Source: Lutraria lutraria (Eukaryota > Mollusca > Bivalvia > Venerida > Mactridae). From it: 64,000 bases of DNA. Below, piece by piece: positions 9,931 through 17,201 of this stretch (the stretch's first letter is position 1; each line of letters begins with the position of its first letter). Location: positions 11,943,479-12,007,478 of the forward strand of contig OZ026837.1 in NCBI GenBank assembly GCA_964023205.1, read 5' to 3'. Under the pieces are notes generated by a model. It saw only the letters and a program-made list of their open reading frames with translations. It did no database searches and had not been told where the DNA came from. A program made the translations under genes and the position numbers.

Positions 9931-10254
9931 TTAATGGCGTTGACCGCATCTCCCCATACAAGCGGGACACCACTTGCCCCATTTCTGGACATCCTTGGGG
10001 TCCGGTGTAGGTTGGTAGAGGTTCGAAGGAACCTCTATTAACTCATCTTCCCAGTTCTCTGGGGTTGATTCTTGAGGGGTATCCCCCCAGTCCTCTTCCC
10101 CAGAGCTGACCACGACCTCCTCTGCAAACTGCTTTCCCTCTCTCAGGGTCTTGACCTCCAACCGCAGCTCTTCTAACTGCATCTCCAGCTGTTCTATATA
10201 CCGCCCTAAGGCAGCATATTTTCTTTTGATAATATTGACTGTACGCTGTGACAT
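9931..10254 (-). CDS. Small coiled-coil protein with Cys-rich C-terminus
   Basis: 107 residues, no family recognised. Residues 5-45 form a likely coiled coil (leucine/glutamate heptads around YIEQLEMQLEELRLEVKTL). Residues 47-80 are strongly acidic. The end is CPACMGRCGQRH, a C-x2-C-x3-C-x3-H group that could hold one zinc ion. The order coiled coil, linker, C-terminal cysteine cluster is shared with the right-end gene 24682-25119. It diverges from 10455-10682 across a 200-bp CCAAT-box promoter and ends just before a tandem histone-type stem-loop. I infer an S-phase-coupled accessory or regulatory protein. Confidence 0.75.
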   Translation of the reverse strand: MSQRTVNIIKRKYAALGRYIEQLEMQLEELRLEVKTLREGKQFAEEVVVSSGEEDWGDTPQESTPENWEDELIEVPSNLYQPTPDPKDVQKWGKWCPACMGRCGQRH

Positions 10255-10317
10255 CTTGATACAGAATGAAATTAGATCAAGGTAAGGTCACTCACTGACT
10301 ATGATACAAGGACTCTG

Positions 10318-10394
10318 ATTGGTCCATTTTAACAGTATTTCATTGGTCCATTTTAACGGTATTTCATTGGTCTATTTTACTGGCATTTCATTGG
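10318..10394. promoter_or_regulatory. Divergent promoter with four CCAAT boxes at 24-bp spacing
   Basis: ATTGG (CCAAT on the minus strand) occurs at 10318-10322, 10342-10346, 10366-10370 and 10390-10394, exactly 24 bp apart, within a diverged 24-bp tandem unit (ATTGGTCCATTTTAACGGTA type). It lies midway between the starts of 9931-10254 (minus) and 10455-10682 (plus). Repeated CCAAT boxes (NF-Y sites) are typical of divergent histone gene promoters and cell-cycle genes. No clear TATA box is visible on either side. Confidence 0.7.
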
Positions 10395-10454
10395 TCTGTT
10401 CTAGGTCAGTGTTTTTTTCGTGTTCCATAGCTCATTTATGTTTCATGATTCAAC

Positions 10455-10682
10455 ATGGGCAACTGCTTGAAAAGTTCTTCTGATGAACCTGATGAGTTAC
10501 AAGAAGATGTTTGGGTGGTCAAGATGGGTAATTTGTACCCAGACTTGTCTGAATTTCAAGATACTTGTGTTGTCAAGATGGATATCAAGATGGGTAATTT
10601 ATACCCTGACCTTGCCATGTATTATGATGAGGATTTGAGAGCCAACTATTGGCGATACCTATTTCTTGCAGAAATGCAATGA
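10455..10682 (+). CDS. Myristoylation-signal protein with two YPDL late-domain motifs
   Basis: 75 residues. The start MGNCLKS has Gly2 for N-myristoylation and Cys4 for palmitoylation. It equals, as I recall it, the first seven residues of the membrane-anchored ubiquitin ligase RNF11. A duplicated segment VKMGNLYPDL/IKMGNLYPDL (about residues 23-33 and 45-54) gives two YPDL motifs; YPxL is the ALIX-binding late domain, and YPDL is the form used by the p9 Gag domain of equine infectious anaemia virus. The remainder is acidic with an aromatic C-terminal helix. A lipid anchor with ESCRT-recruiting motifs is the make-up of a matrix/budding protein; this role in a Polinton is my inference. It ends 10 nt before a histone-type stem-loop. 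Confidence 0.8.
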   Translation: MGNCLKSSSDEPDELQEDVWVVKMGNLYPDLSEFQDTCVVKMDIKMGNLYPDLAMYYDEDLRANYWRYLFLAEMQ

Positions 10683-10692
10683 ATTACCCAAC

Positions 10693-10753
10693 GGCCCTTA
10701 TTAGGGCCACCATATGTGTTAGATTCGTTTTGTTTCTCAAGCAAAGACAAAAG
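10693..10753 (+). terminator. Histone-type 3' stem-loop after the YPDL gene
   Basis: CCAAC, then GGCCCT-TATT-AGGGCC (10693-10708), then ACCA, 10 nt after the stop codon. The stem is identical to the other copies. The loop is UAUU rather than UUUC but keeps uridines at positions 1 and 3. A purine-rich CAAGCAAAGACAAAAG (10738-10753) could be the downstream element, at about 30 nt further than usual. Only one stem-loop is present here. Confidence 0.7.
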
Positions 10754-10773
10754 CATATTACATTGTCTATCAT

Positions 10774-10779
10774 TTTATT
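10774..10779 (-). terminator. Poly(A) signal for the zinc-knuckle gene
   Basis: AATAAA on the minus strand, 129 nt past the stop of 10908-11258. The convergent YPDL gene ends in a histone-type stem-loop instead, so two neighbouring genes use two kinds of 3' end. Confidence 0.65.
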
Positions 10780-10907
10780 TTTGAAAACATTCTGAGTAAC
10801 AAAGTACAACAAAGTACAACACAATACAACTCACTTAGTCTCCAATTTAAGTCTATACACAATTGTCCAACACATTGTCCAACAAATTGTCCAACACATT
10901 GTCCGGA

Positions 10908-11258
10908 TTACACAAAGTCACTCACAGTTTTTGTTGGATTCTTTTTGTATTTACGTTTTTTCTTACTCTGTTCTGCGTCCTGTAGATCGACCTGTTCACC
11001 TTGTTTCTTAGGACAGTCTGCGATGAAATGTCCTTGTTCATGACAATAAAAACATTCATTGTTGAAGGGTTCCGTACAGCTGGTAGAATAATGTCCTTTC
11101 TTTCCACAACGATAACACTTGATATGATCCCATGTTACATTTTTCTGTCCACAGAGCTGATCCGCTAAGTTGTTAAGCTCTTTAATTTTTTTCTTTAATG
11201 AATACATCAAAGTTTGATCTCGGTTCTCTTCAACTTGGTTCATTTTAGGATCGCTCAT
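10908..11258 (-). CDS. Two-CCHC zinc-knuckle protein, nucleocapsid-like
   Basis: 116 residues. After a helical N-terminus (to about residue 40) come two zinc knuckles of the retroviral C-x2-C-x4-H-x4-C type: CYRCGKKGHYSTSC and CFYCHEQGHFIADC (about residues 48-61 and 69-82). A lysine-rich tail (SKKKRKYKKNP) follows, a likely nuclear-localisation or nucleic-acid-binding signal. CCHC knuckles bind single-stranded RNA or DNA; in retroelements they form the nucleocapsid. The start is set by a TATA box 41 bp upstream (11299-11293). It is divergent from PolB and convergent with the YPDL gene, and has its own AATAAA. CCHC proteins are not part of the Polinton core set, so this is probably captured from a retroelement or a CNBP-type host gene. 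Confidence 0.85.
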   Translation of the reverse strand: MSDPKMNQVEENRDQTLMYSLKKKIKELNNLADQLCGQKNVTWDHIKCYRCGKKGHYSTSCTEPFNNECFYCHEQGHFIADCPKKQGEQVDLQDAEQSKKKRKYKKNPTKTVSDFV

Positions 11259-11372
11259 GTTGAAATGATAAAAAACGGACGGAGCGTACGTCTTTTATAG
11301 AGTGTCACGCGTTATGACCTTGAACTTGATACAAGTATAAAAAAACGGCGGAGAAGTTTTAAGATCATAATC
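11259..11372. promoter_or_regulatory. Divergent promoter, zinc-knuckle gene and PolB
   Basis: TATAAAA on the minus strand (11299-11293) lies 41 bp before the zinc-knuckle ATG, and TATAAAAA on the plus strand (11336-11343) lies 37 bp before the PolB ATG. Between them is TGACCTTGAACTTGA (about 11314-11328), containing a TCAAGGTCA nuclear-receptor-type site on the minus strand. Confidence 0.75.
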
Positions 11373-14300
11373 ATGTCAGATACCGACAGTACTAGTGGTG
11401 AGGATGAACCTCCAACTAAACGAAGCAAGTTTGAGCCTGTGCGCGACTATTATGACATACAGTCACGCATGGAAAGAAAGTCAAGGAAATTTAAGACTCA
11501 ATCTAGAGTATATGATGTGACATTTCAGCCGTATAATCAATCGTTTGAATTTACAAACAGGTTGTTTAATGATATGATGGATCAGCTCTACAAGAGATGT
11601 GAAGTGAGATCGAATGATCGAGTTCGAGTATCTATTCTACATCCTGATTTGGACTTTGGAATACATGTTCCGTTTAATAGGGCATCTCTTATTAGTGGAG
11701 ATACGGTGTTGGATGAAATTGAACGTGTGGCACAAAGTAACCGTCAATTTAAAATTCATGATGGGGCGGCACAGATGGAAATTACGCATATTGCTATGCC
11801 ACAGGGATCCGGAAAGAAAACGTTTAAAGCACCAAACTTATTCAGTATGCGAAAGTCAAAGACAAGTGTTGTGTGTATTGACAATAGTAAGGACTCTATG
11901 TGTTTAGCTAGATCGATTGTAGTGGGACAGTGCAAAGTGGATGAAAATCAAACCCCGCAATGGAAAAAACGATGGAATCTAATACGCCAGTCTAAGAAAA
12001 AGCTTCAAAAATACGAAGCTGAAGCATTATTAAAGCAAGTGGGTATTTCATCGGATCAGTCGTGTGGTATAGAAGAATACCAAAAACTACAGGACTATCT
12101 CTATCCCAGCTATGTGATTAAAATTCATCCACAACATTATGGAAGTGAATTGTTATTCAAACCACCTGCTCTGACTGAAAAAAGTCGTGTGATTCATATC
12201 TTTCACCATGATAATCATTATGACTGTATCGTATCCATTACCGGATTTCTCGGACGGGGTTATTATTGTGAATGGTGTGATATCGGTTATGATCACCGTG
12301 AAGGACACCAGTGTAGCCATATTTGTCAGTGTTATGCTCACACCCTGTGCCCAGCAGGGCAATCTATAAGATGTCCGGATTGTCGTCGCCTATTCCAGAG
12401 TCAGGCATGTTTTGACAATCATAAAACAAAAACGGGAAAACAACGTAAAACCATTTGTGAATCCGTATGGAATTGTAAGAAATGTGGGCATAAGGTGATT
12501 GGAACGAAACGGAGTCACGCTTGCCCAGGGACAAAGAAATGCAGGTGTTGTAAAGCCATAGTAGGCCCAGATCACGACTGTTACATTCCAACATATGAAC
12601 CACCCGATAGAAAACAACCACCAGTACCATTCATCTTTTTTGATTTTGAATGTCGTTTTGATTCTGGAGAACATATCCCTAATTTTTGTGTGGCTCAACG
12701 TGCTTGTGGTGACTGTATGTGTAAGTCAGTGAAAGCTCCATGTGAGTATTGTGAAGAGGTGAATGAAGCCAGACAAATGACATTCCGTGGTGAAAATACG
12801 TTACAACAATTCTGTACTTGGCTATTCCTCCCTACCCATCGAGGATCGACAGTGATAGCCCACAATGCTCAAGGCTATGACGCTCAGTTTATTCTTAGAT
12901 ATGTGGTCACTCAGGGGACGGCGAAACCCCAGTTGATTATGAATGGTAGTAAAATCATTCAATTGAGAGTGCATGGAATACGCATGATTGACTCCCTCAG
13001 TTTCCTGAGTATGCCTCTCTCCTATTTTCCCAATACATTTGGACTGACCGAGTTAGCCAAAGGATGGTTTCCATTCTATGCAAACACCTTGGCGTATCAA
13101 AATTATGTGGGACCTTATTTGCCGCTACACTTTTACAAACCGGATAGTATGAACCCAGAGCGACGTGAAGAGTTTTTAACCTGGTACAATGAAAGAAAAG
13201 GAGACGTATTTGATTTTCAAAAGGAAATGGAGAAATACTGTCAATCGGATGTGGACATTTTAAGACGCGGGTGTGGAGAATTTCGTCAACAATTATTGGA
13301 AAGTGATCAAATAGATCCATTTACTGAAGCTACAACGTTAGCTCAAGTGTGTAACAAAGCCTGGCGCAAAAATTCCATGCCACCTCATAGTTTAGCCGTG
13401 ATTTCGGATGCCGGGTATCCCAATAAAACCCGGTATTCCATGAAAGGCATACGTTGGCTACAAATGATGGCTGTCACCGAAGAGATACATATTCGGCATG
13501 CCTTGAATAACAAAGGCGAAGTCAAAATTGGACCTTATTACGTGGATGGCTATTGTCAAGAGACCAACACCGTGTATGAATTCATGGGATGTTGGTACCA
13601 TGGGTGCCCCACCTGTTTTCCTAACCGAAGTACCATCAATCCGTATACTTTGAGAACCATGCAACAGGCCTATCACGATACGTATAAGCGACTGGAGTCT
13701 TTGAAAGAACAGGGGTATCCTGTTGTGGTCATGTGGGAATGTGAATTTGATCAGCGTTGTCAAAAGGATCCTGCCTATAAGACAAGAGTGGAACGATTCT
13801 ATCATGGTCAAGGCCCGATTCAACCCAGGGAAGCTTTGTTCGGAGGTCGTACGAATGCCATCCGACTGTATCATGAAGTAGACAACGACCAAGAAATCAA
13901 ATATGTGGATATTTGTTCTCTCTATCCGTATGTGAACAAGTACAGGGCTTATCCGATAGGCCATCCAGTGATCATGAGTCAAGAACAAATTGATCAACAG
14001 CATATTGAGAAATACAAAGGACTGATTAAATGCCGTGTTCTACCCCCGCAAGATTTATGGATGCCTGTCTTACCCATACACTGTAATAGTAAAATGGTGT
14101 TTACGCTATGCCGTACCTGTGCTGAGAAGGAGATGGATTATTGTACACATTCCCCGTATGAACGGTTCTTGTATGGCACATGGACTCATGTTGAATTGGC
14201 TAAAGCTATTGCTTTAGGCTATCAAGTATCAAAAGTGTATCATGTATGGCACTGGGATGAATGGAGTACGGACGTCTATCGGCAATACATTGACAAATAC

Positions 14301-15164
14301 TTGAAAATGAAACAAGAGGCTAGTGGATATCCTCCAGGGGTGGATACGGAAGAGGCTCAAGATAAATTTAAACAGGATTATTTTGAAGCAGAAGGAATTC
14401 GTTTGCAACAGGTGGAGAAAAATCCAGGAAAACGAGCTTTTGCCAAAACCATGCTGAATTGTCTCTGGGGTAAAAATGCTCAAACTAACCTCTTGCCTAA
14501 AACAGAGTATGTTCATCGATTGGACCAGTTCTACGGAATACTGAACGATCCTAAAAAGTCTGTGAAATATGCAGAGTGTTTTGATCATGATGAATTCATG
14601 TTAATGAATTATACTGATGAATCGGACAAAGCAGACCCTCATTCATCAGCCAATCCTGTGGTGGCTTCATTTGTGACGGCTTATGCTCGATTAGAACTGT
14701 ACAAAGTGCTTGAACCTCTAGGAAAGAGAGTACTGTATTTTGACACAGACAGTTGTATGTACATTCATGACCCTGATGGCTATAATGTTCCTATTATCTC
14801 CAGTCGATTGGGAAAATGGACAGATGAGGTACCAAAGGGTCGTATTGTGAGATATGTCGCTTTAGGTCCAAAGAACTATGGCTATGAATACATTGAAAAC
14901 GGTGAACTCCATCAAAAATGCAAAGTGAAAGGCATTACGTTAGACTACAATGCCACTCAACAAGTGAATTTCAATACGATGGTGGATTGTGTGAAAGACA
15001 GACATAATTATTCGACCGTAGTTGAATATGCTTCTCGGATTAAACGTCATAAGGACAGAACCGTGACCAGTGAGAAACAAGTCAAAACATTTCGTTCGGT
15101 ATATACCAAACGTATTGTGGTCGAGAATCATATGACTGTGCCTTATGGTTATCTACATGACTGA
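11373..15164 (+). CDS. polB: Protein-primed family B DNA polymerase
   Basis: 1263 residues, the Polinton replicative polymerase expected to copy the element from protein-primed ends. Exonuclease motifs: Exo I FFDFE (about residue 424), Exo II HNAQGYDAQF (about 497), Exo III YCQSDVDI (about 622). Polymerase motifs: A DICSLYP (about 846), B KTMLNCLWGK (about 1024), C DTDS (about 1124). All catalytic acidic residues are present. The N-terminal third carries an OTU-like cysteine-protease-fold remnant (DSMCLARS about 174; HHDNHYDCI about 280) followed by a cysteine/histidine-rich zinc-binding stretch (about 297-408). The start is fixed by a TATA box 37 bp upstream. The frame is intact. Confidence 0.97.
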   Translation: MSDTDSTSGEDEPPTKRSKFEPVRDYYDIQSRMERKSRKFKTQSRVYDVTFQPYNQSFEFTNRLFNDMMDQLYKRCEVRSNDRVRVSILHPDLDFGIHVPFNRASLISGDTVLDEIERVAQSNRQFKIHDGAAQMEITHIAMPQGSGKKTFKAPNLFSMRKSKTSVVCIDNSKDSMCLARSIVVGQCKVDENQTPQWKKRWNLIRQSKKKLQKYEAEALLKQVGISSDQSCGIEEYQKLQDYLYPSYVIKIHPQHYGSELLFKPPALTEKSRVIHIFHHDNHYDCIVSITGFLGRGYYCEWCDIGYDHREGHQCSHICQCYAHTLCPAGQSIRCPDCRRLFQSQACFDNHKTKTGKQRKTICESVWNCKKCGHKVIGTKRSHACPGTKKCRCCKAIVGPDHDCYIPTYEPPDRKQPPVPFIFFDFECRFDSGEHIPNFCVAQRACGDCMCKSVKAPCEYCEEVNEARQMTFRGENTLQQFCTWLFLPTHRGSTVIAHNAQGYDAQFILRYVVTQGTAKPQLIMNGSKIIQLRVHGIRMIDSLSFLSMPLSYFPNTFGLTELAKGWFPFYANTLAYQNYVGPYLPLHFYKPDSMNPERREEFLTWYNERKGDVFDFQKEMEKYCQSDVDILRRGCGEFRQQLLESDQIDPFTEATTLAQVCNKAWRKNSMPPHSLAVISDAGYPNKTRYSMKGIRWLQMMAVTEEIHIRHALNNKGEVKIGPYYVDGYCQETNTVYEFMGCWYHGCPTCFPNRSTINPYTLRTMQQAYHDTYKRLESLKEQGYPVVVMWECEFDQRCQKDPAYKTRVERFYHGQGPIQPREALFGGRTNAIRLYHEVDNDQEIKYVDICSLYPYVNKYRAYPIGHPVIMSQEQIDQQHIEKYKGLIKCRVLPPQDLWMPVLPIHCNSKMVFTLCRTCAEKEMDYCTHSPYERFLYGTWTHVELAKAIALGYQVSKVYHVWHWDEWSTDVYRQYIDKYLKMKQEASGYPPGVDTEEAQDKFKQDYFEAEGIRLQQVEKNPGKRAFAKTMLNCLWGKNAQTNLLPKTEYVHRLDQFYGILNDPKKSVKYAECFDHDEFMLMNYTDESDKADPHSSANPVVASFVTAYARLELYKVLEPLGKRVLYFDTDSCMYIHDPDGYNVPIISSRLGKWTDEVPKGRIVRYVALGPKNYGYEYIENGELHQKCKVKGITLDYNATQQVNFNTMVDCVKDRHNYSTVVEYASRIKRHKDRTVTSEKQVKTFRSVYTKRIVVENHMTVPYGYLHD

Positions 15165-15229
15165 CCTTGACCTTTTAGGATACCTTTTGGCCTAGAACAA
15201 GTCATCTAAAAGTCATTATTCATAAAGAC

Positions 15230-15856
15230 ATGGATTGGATACCCTTACTACCGATAGAGCTGAGACTTAAAATTTATCGTTATGTCATATGGGCTAACGC
15301 TAAAACATGGAAGATGGAGTTAGTGCACACATGGGCTACTCATAATGCTATACATAGCTTACAACATACAAATCATCGACGGATAGAGAGACTGTTGAAG
15401 GATGTAGGTGATCGCCAGGACTTGTCATTCAACCAAAAATTACCGATTCTACGAAAACTGAATGTGGTACAACAAAGCTTAGATCGTATGTTATCTACGA
15501 CATGGGATTTTTTAATCCACGATGCTAATTTGAGCGACGTATCTGCCTTAGCTAACAATTTTCGTTCTACCCCCAATGTGATATGGTTCAGTATGGCTGA
15601 AGAGGACAATGGGAGATCTCACCCCGGATGGCGTCCGTATTCACAGTTTAAAATACGTGGTATCATGGTATTTAAGAGACAGGTACCGTTCACTCATGTT
15701 ATTCATATTCTACAGTATCGTGCCGTGTTCTATAAATTAAGGCATCGCTTAAGAGAAGTCAAAGACGAGATTGAAGCCGTTCATGCGAATCGACCTAGAA
15801 TAGTGATTTGTTCAGGAAATATTCAATTATGGTTAAACCATCTAGACGATTTATAA
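15230..15856 (+). CDS. F-box-like protein
   Basis: 208 residues. The N-terminus reads IPLLPIELRLKIYRYVIW, which fits the F-box core (LP-x-EL-x-x-KI-x-x-Y) that binds Skp1 in SCF ubiquitin ligases. The rest is helical and basic, with no recognised repeats or substrate-binding domain. If real, it would recruit host ubiquitination, perhaps against a restriction or cell-cycle factor; this is inferred from one motif only. A TGACCTTGACC (15166-15176) lies just after the PolB stop, but I see no good TATA box. Its end overlaps the start of the next gene. Confidence 0.7.
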   Translation: MDWIPLLPIELRLKIYRYVIWANAKTWKMELVHTWATHNAIHSLQHTNHRRIERLLKDVGDRQDLSFNQKLPILRKLNVVQQSLDRMLSTTWDFLIHDANLSDVSALANNFRSTPNVIWFSMAEEDNGRSHPGWRPYSQFKIRGIMVFKRQVPFTHVIHILQYRAVFYKLRHRLREVKDEIEAVHANRPRIVICSGNIQLWLNHLDDL

Positions 15857-16116
15857 GTTTATATTACATTTTGGACTTTGAGCTGTATACGGATACGTTA
15901 TACAGTATTGTACAAGATGACCTTGTCAAGGTCAAGGACATTCGCGCGTGGATTCTGAACCCTCACACGTTTGAACTATTTAGACAGATGATTCGTGATG
16001 CTATGATCAGTGCACACTTAGACTTGAAAGCTATCCATCGAGACGATTGGAATACTTATGTATGTAACGATAGAGTGATTCACACGATTCAAGAATGGAA
16101 CAGTTTGATATTATGA
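15829..16116 (+). CDS. Small protein, paralogue of the next gene
   Basis: 95 residues from the second ATG (an upstream in-frame ATG at 15808 would lengthen the overlap). No known family. The C-terminal half has the pattern P-x-x-FE...M...DL...DW...V-x-ND-x-V, which is also seen in the 16095-16457 product, so the two are probably tandem duplicates. It overlaps the upstream gene by about 28 nt and the downstream gene by 22 nt in a different frame, typical of compact viral coding. Confidence 0.6.
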   Translation: MVKPSRRFISLYYILDFELYTDTLYSIVQDDLVKVKDIRAWILNPHTFELFRQMIRDAMISAHLDLKAIHRDDWNTYVCNDRVIHTIQEWNSLIL

Positions 16117-16457
16117 ACCATACCCTGTTGAGAAAAGCATTGGTATTTGCTTATCGTATGAAGATACCTGAAGGTCATCATTCTCTGGAATGGATTCGAC
16201 AACAGTTGAGTACACCAGACATGTTTGAAGAAATGAAACATGGACTTCATGTGATGAATTCATTTTATAAACAATCAGTACCCATGGACTTGAGTGAAAC
16301 GGATTGGTTCAAACAGGTGGTGAACAATGACTCTGTGTTAACATTTCTGAGTCAATTTGGACATTCAGAATGTGTGTTTGAATTTTCTGACAAACTGTTG
16401 TTACCATTACATGACATGTGTTGTTCTTGTTGTGATTATTCTTGTACTCATACATAA
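16095..16457 (+). CDS. Small helical protein with Cys-rich tail
   Basis: 120 residues, function unknown. The middle shares P-x-x-FE...M...DL...DW...V-x-ND-x-V with the 15829-16116 product. The tail DMCCSCCDYSCTHT has five cysteines within about ten residues and could bind metal or be palmitoylated. It is followed by an AATAAATAAA poly(A) signal 13-22 nt after the stop, marking the end of the first rightward gene cluster. Confidence 0.65.
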   Translation: MEQFDIMNHTLLRKALVFAYRMKIPEGHHSLEWIRQQLSTPDMFEEMKHGLHVMNSFYKQSVPMDLSETDWFKQVVNNDSVLTFLSQFGHSECVFEFSDKLLLPLHDMCCSCCDYSCTHT

Positions 16458-16469
16458 ACTTGTTACACA

Positions 16470-16479
16470 AATAAATAAA
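16470..16479 (+). terminator. Double AATAAA poly(A) signal
   Basis: AATAAATAAA, 13 nt after the 16095-16457 stop. Its ATAAATAAAA core also lies 40-50 bp before the ATPase start, where other genes of this element have TATA boxes, so it may serve both purposes. Confidence 0.6.
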
Positions 16480-16519
16480 ATGTTTTTCTTCCAATAGTGT
16501 TAGTTGTGATTTTCACGTC

Positions 16520-17167
16520 ATGGAGTCCAGTTTACTTTTTAAGCATCCTTGCAATATGTTTATCTCAGGCCCTAGTGGCTCTGGTAAAACACAATTTGTA
16601 AAAAAGGTGTTGGAATACATATCAGATTTGTTTCAAGTAGTACCAGAGCGTATTGTATGGTGTTACAAAGAATGGCAAGTAGCCTATGCACAATTACAAG
16701 AACAAGAACCTAGTATTCGGTTCATACAGGGGATACCTGACGAGGATGAAGAGATAGTAGAGGATACATCCATTCCTCATTTAATTATATTTGATGACAT
16801 GCTTGGTGATAAAGATGAAGAGAAAATCAAATTATGGTTTACACGAAAAGGTCACCATCGTAATGCTAGTGTGATCTACATTACACAAAACATGTTTCAA
16901 CAATCGAAAGCCAGTCGTACCCTGAGTTTAAATGCACATTACATGATCTTATTTCAAAACACAAGAGATAAAGGACAAATCAAAGTGTTGGCGAATCAAA
17001 TTCAATTGCCACACTTGTTACCCGCTTATCAAGATGCTATCTCTACACCTCATGGGTATTTAATGATTGACTTTCACCCTCAAACACCAGACAGTTATCG
17101 GTTAAGAACAGATATTTTTCATCACTGGATCACTGGAGAAAAACGTGGGCCAGTTGTGTATATATAA
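16520..17167 (+). CDS. FtsK/HerA-type genome-packaging ATPase
   Basis: 215 residues, the usual size for Polinton A32-like packaging ATPases. Walker A GPSGSGKT is at residues 17-24; Walker B LIIFDDML at about 88-95, with the acidic pair; a following VIYITQN strand ends in the polar sensor residue typical of the family. It is expected to pump element DNA into capsids. The frame is intact. The last codons overlap the TATA box of the next gene. Confidence 0.93.
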   Translation: MESSLLFKHPCNMFISGPSGSGKTQFVKKVLEYISDLFQVVPERIVWCYKEWQVAYAQLQEQEPSIRFIQGIPDEDEEIVEDTSIPHLIIFDDMLGDKDEEKIKLWFTRKGHHRNASVIYITQNMFQQSKASRTLSLNAHYMILFQNTRDKGQIKVLANQIQLPHLLPAYQDAISTPHGYLMIDFHPQTPDSYRLRTDIFHHWITGEKRGPVVYI

Positions 17168-17168
17168 A
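17161..17168 (+). promoter_or_regulatory. TATA box overlapping the ATPase stop codon
   Basis: TATATAAA, 41 bp before the ATG at 17202; the ATPase stop codon is inside it. Confidence 0.65.
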
Positions 17169-17201
17169 CATCGTTTACTCATATAAGATCATTCAGTCAT
17201 C

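Noticed and set aside
16170..16500. Minus-strand and other shadow frames across PolB, capsid and integrase genes
   Set aside because: They overlap well-supported genes, lack promoters and show no domain.
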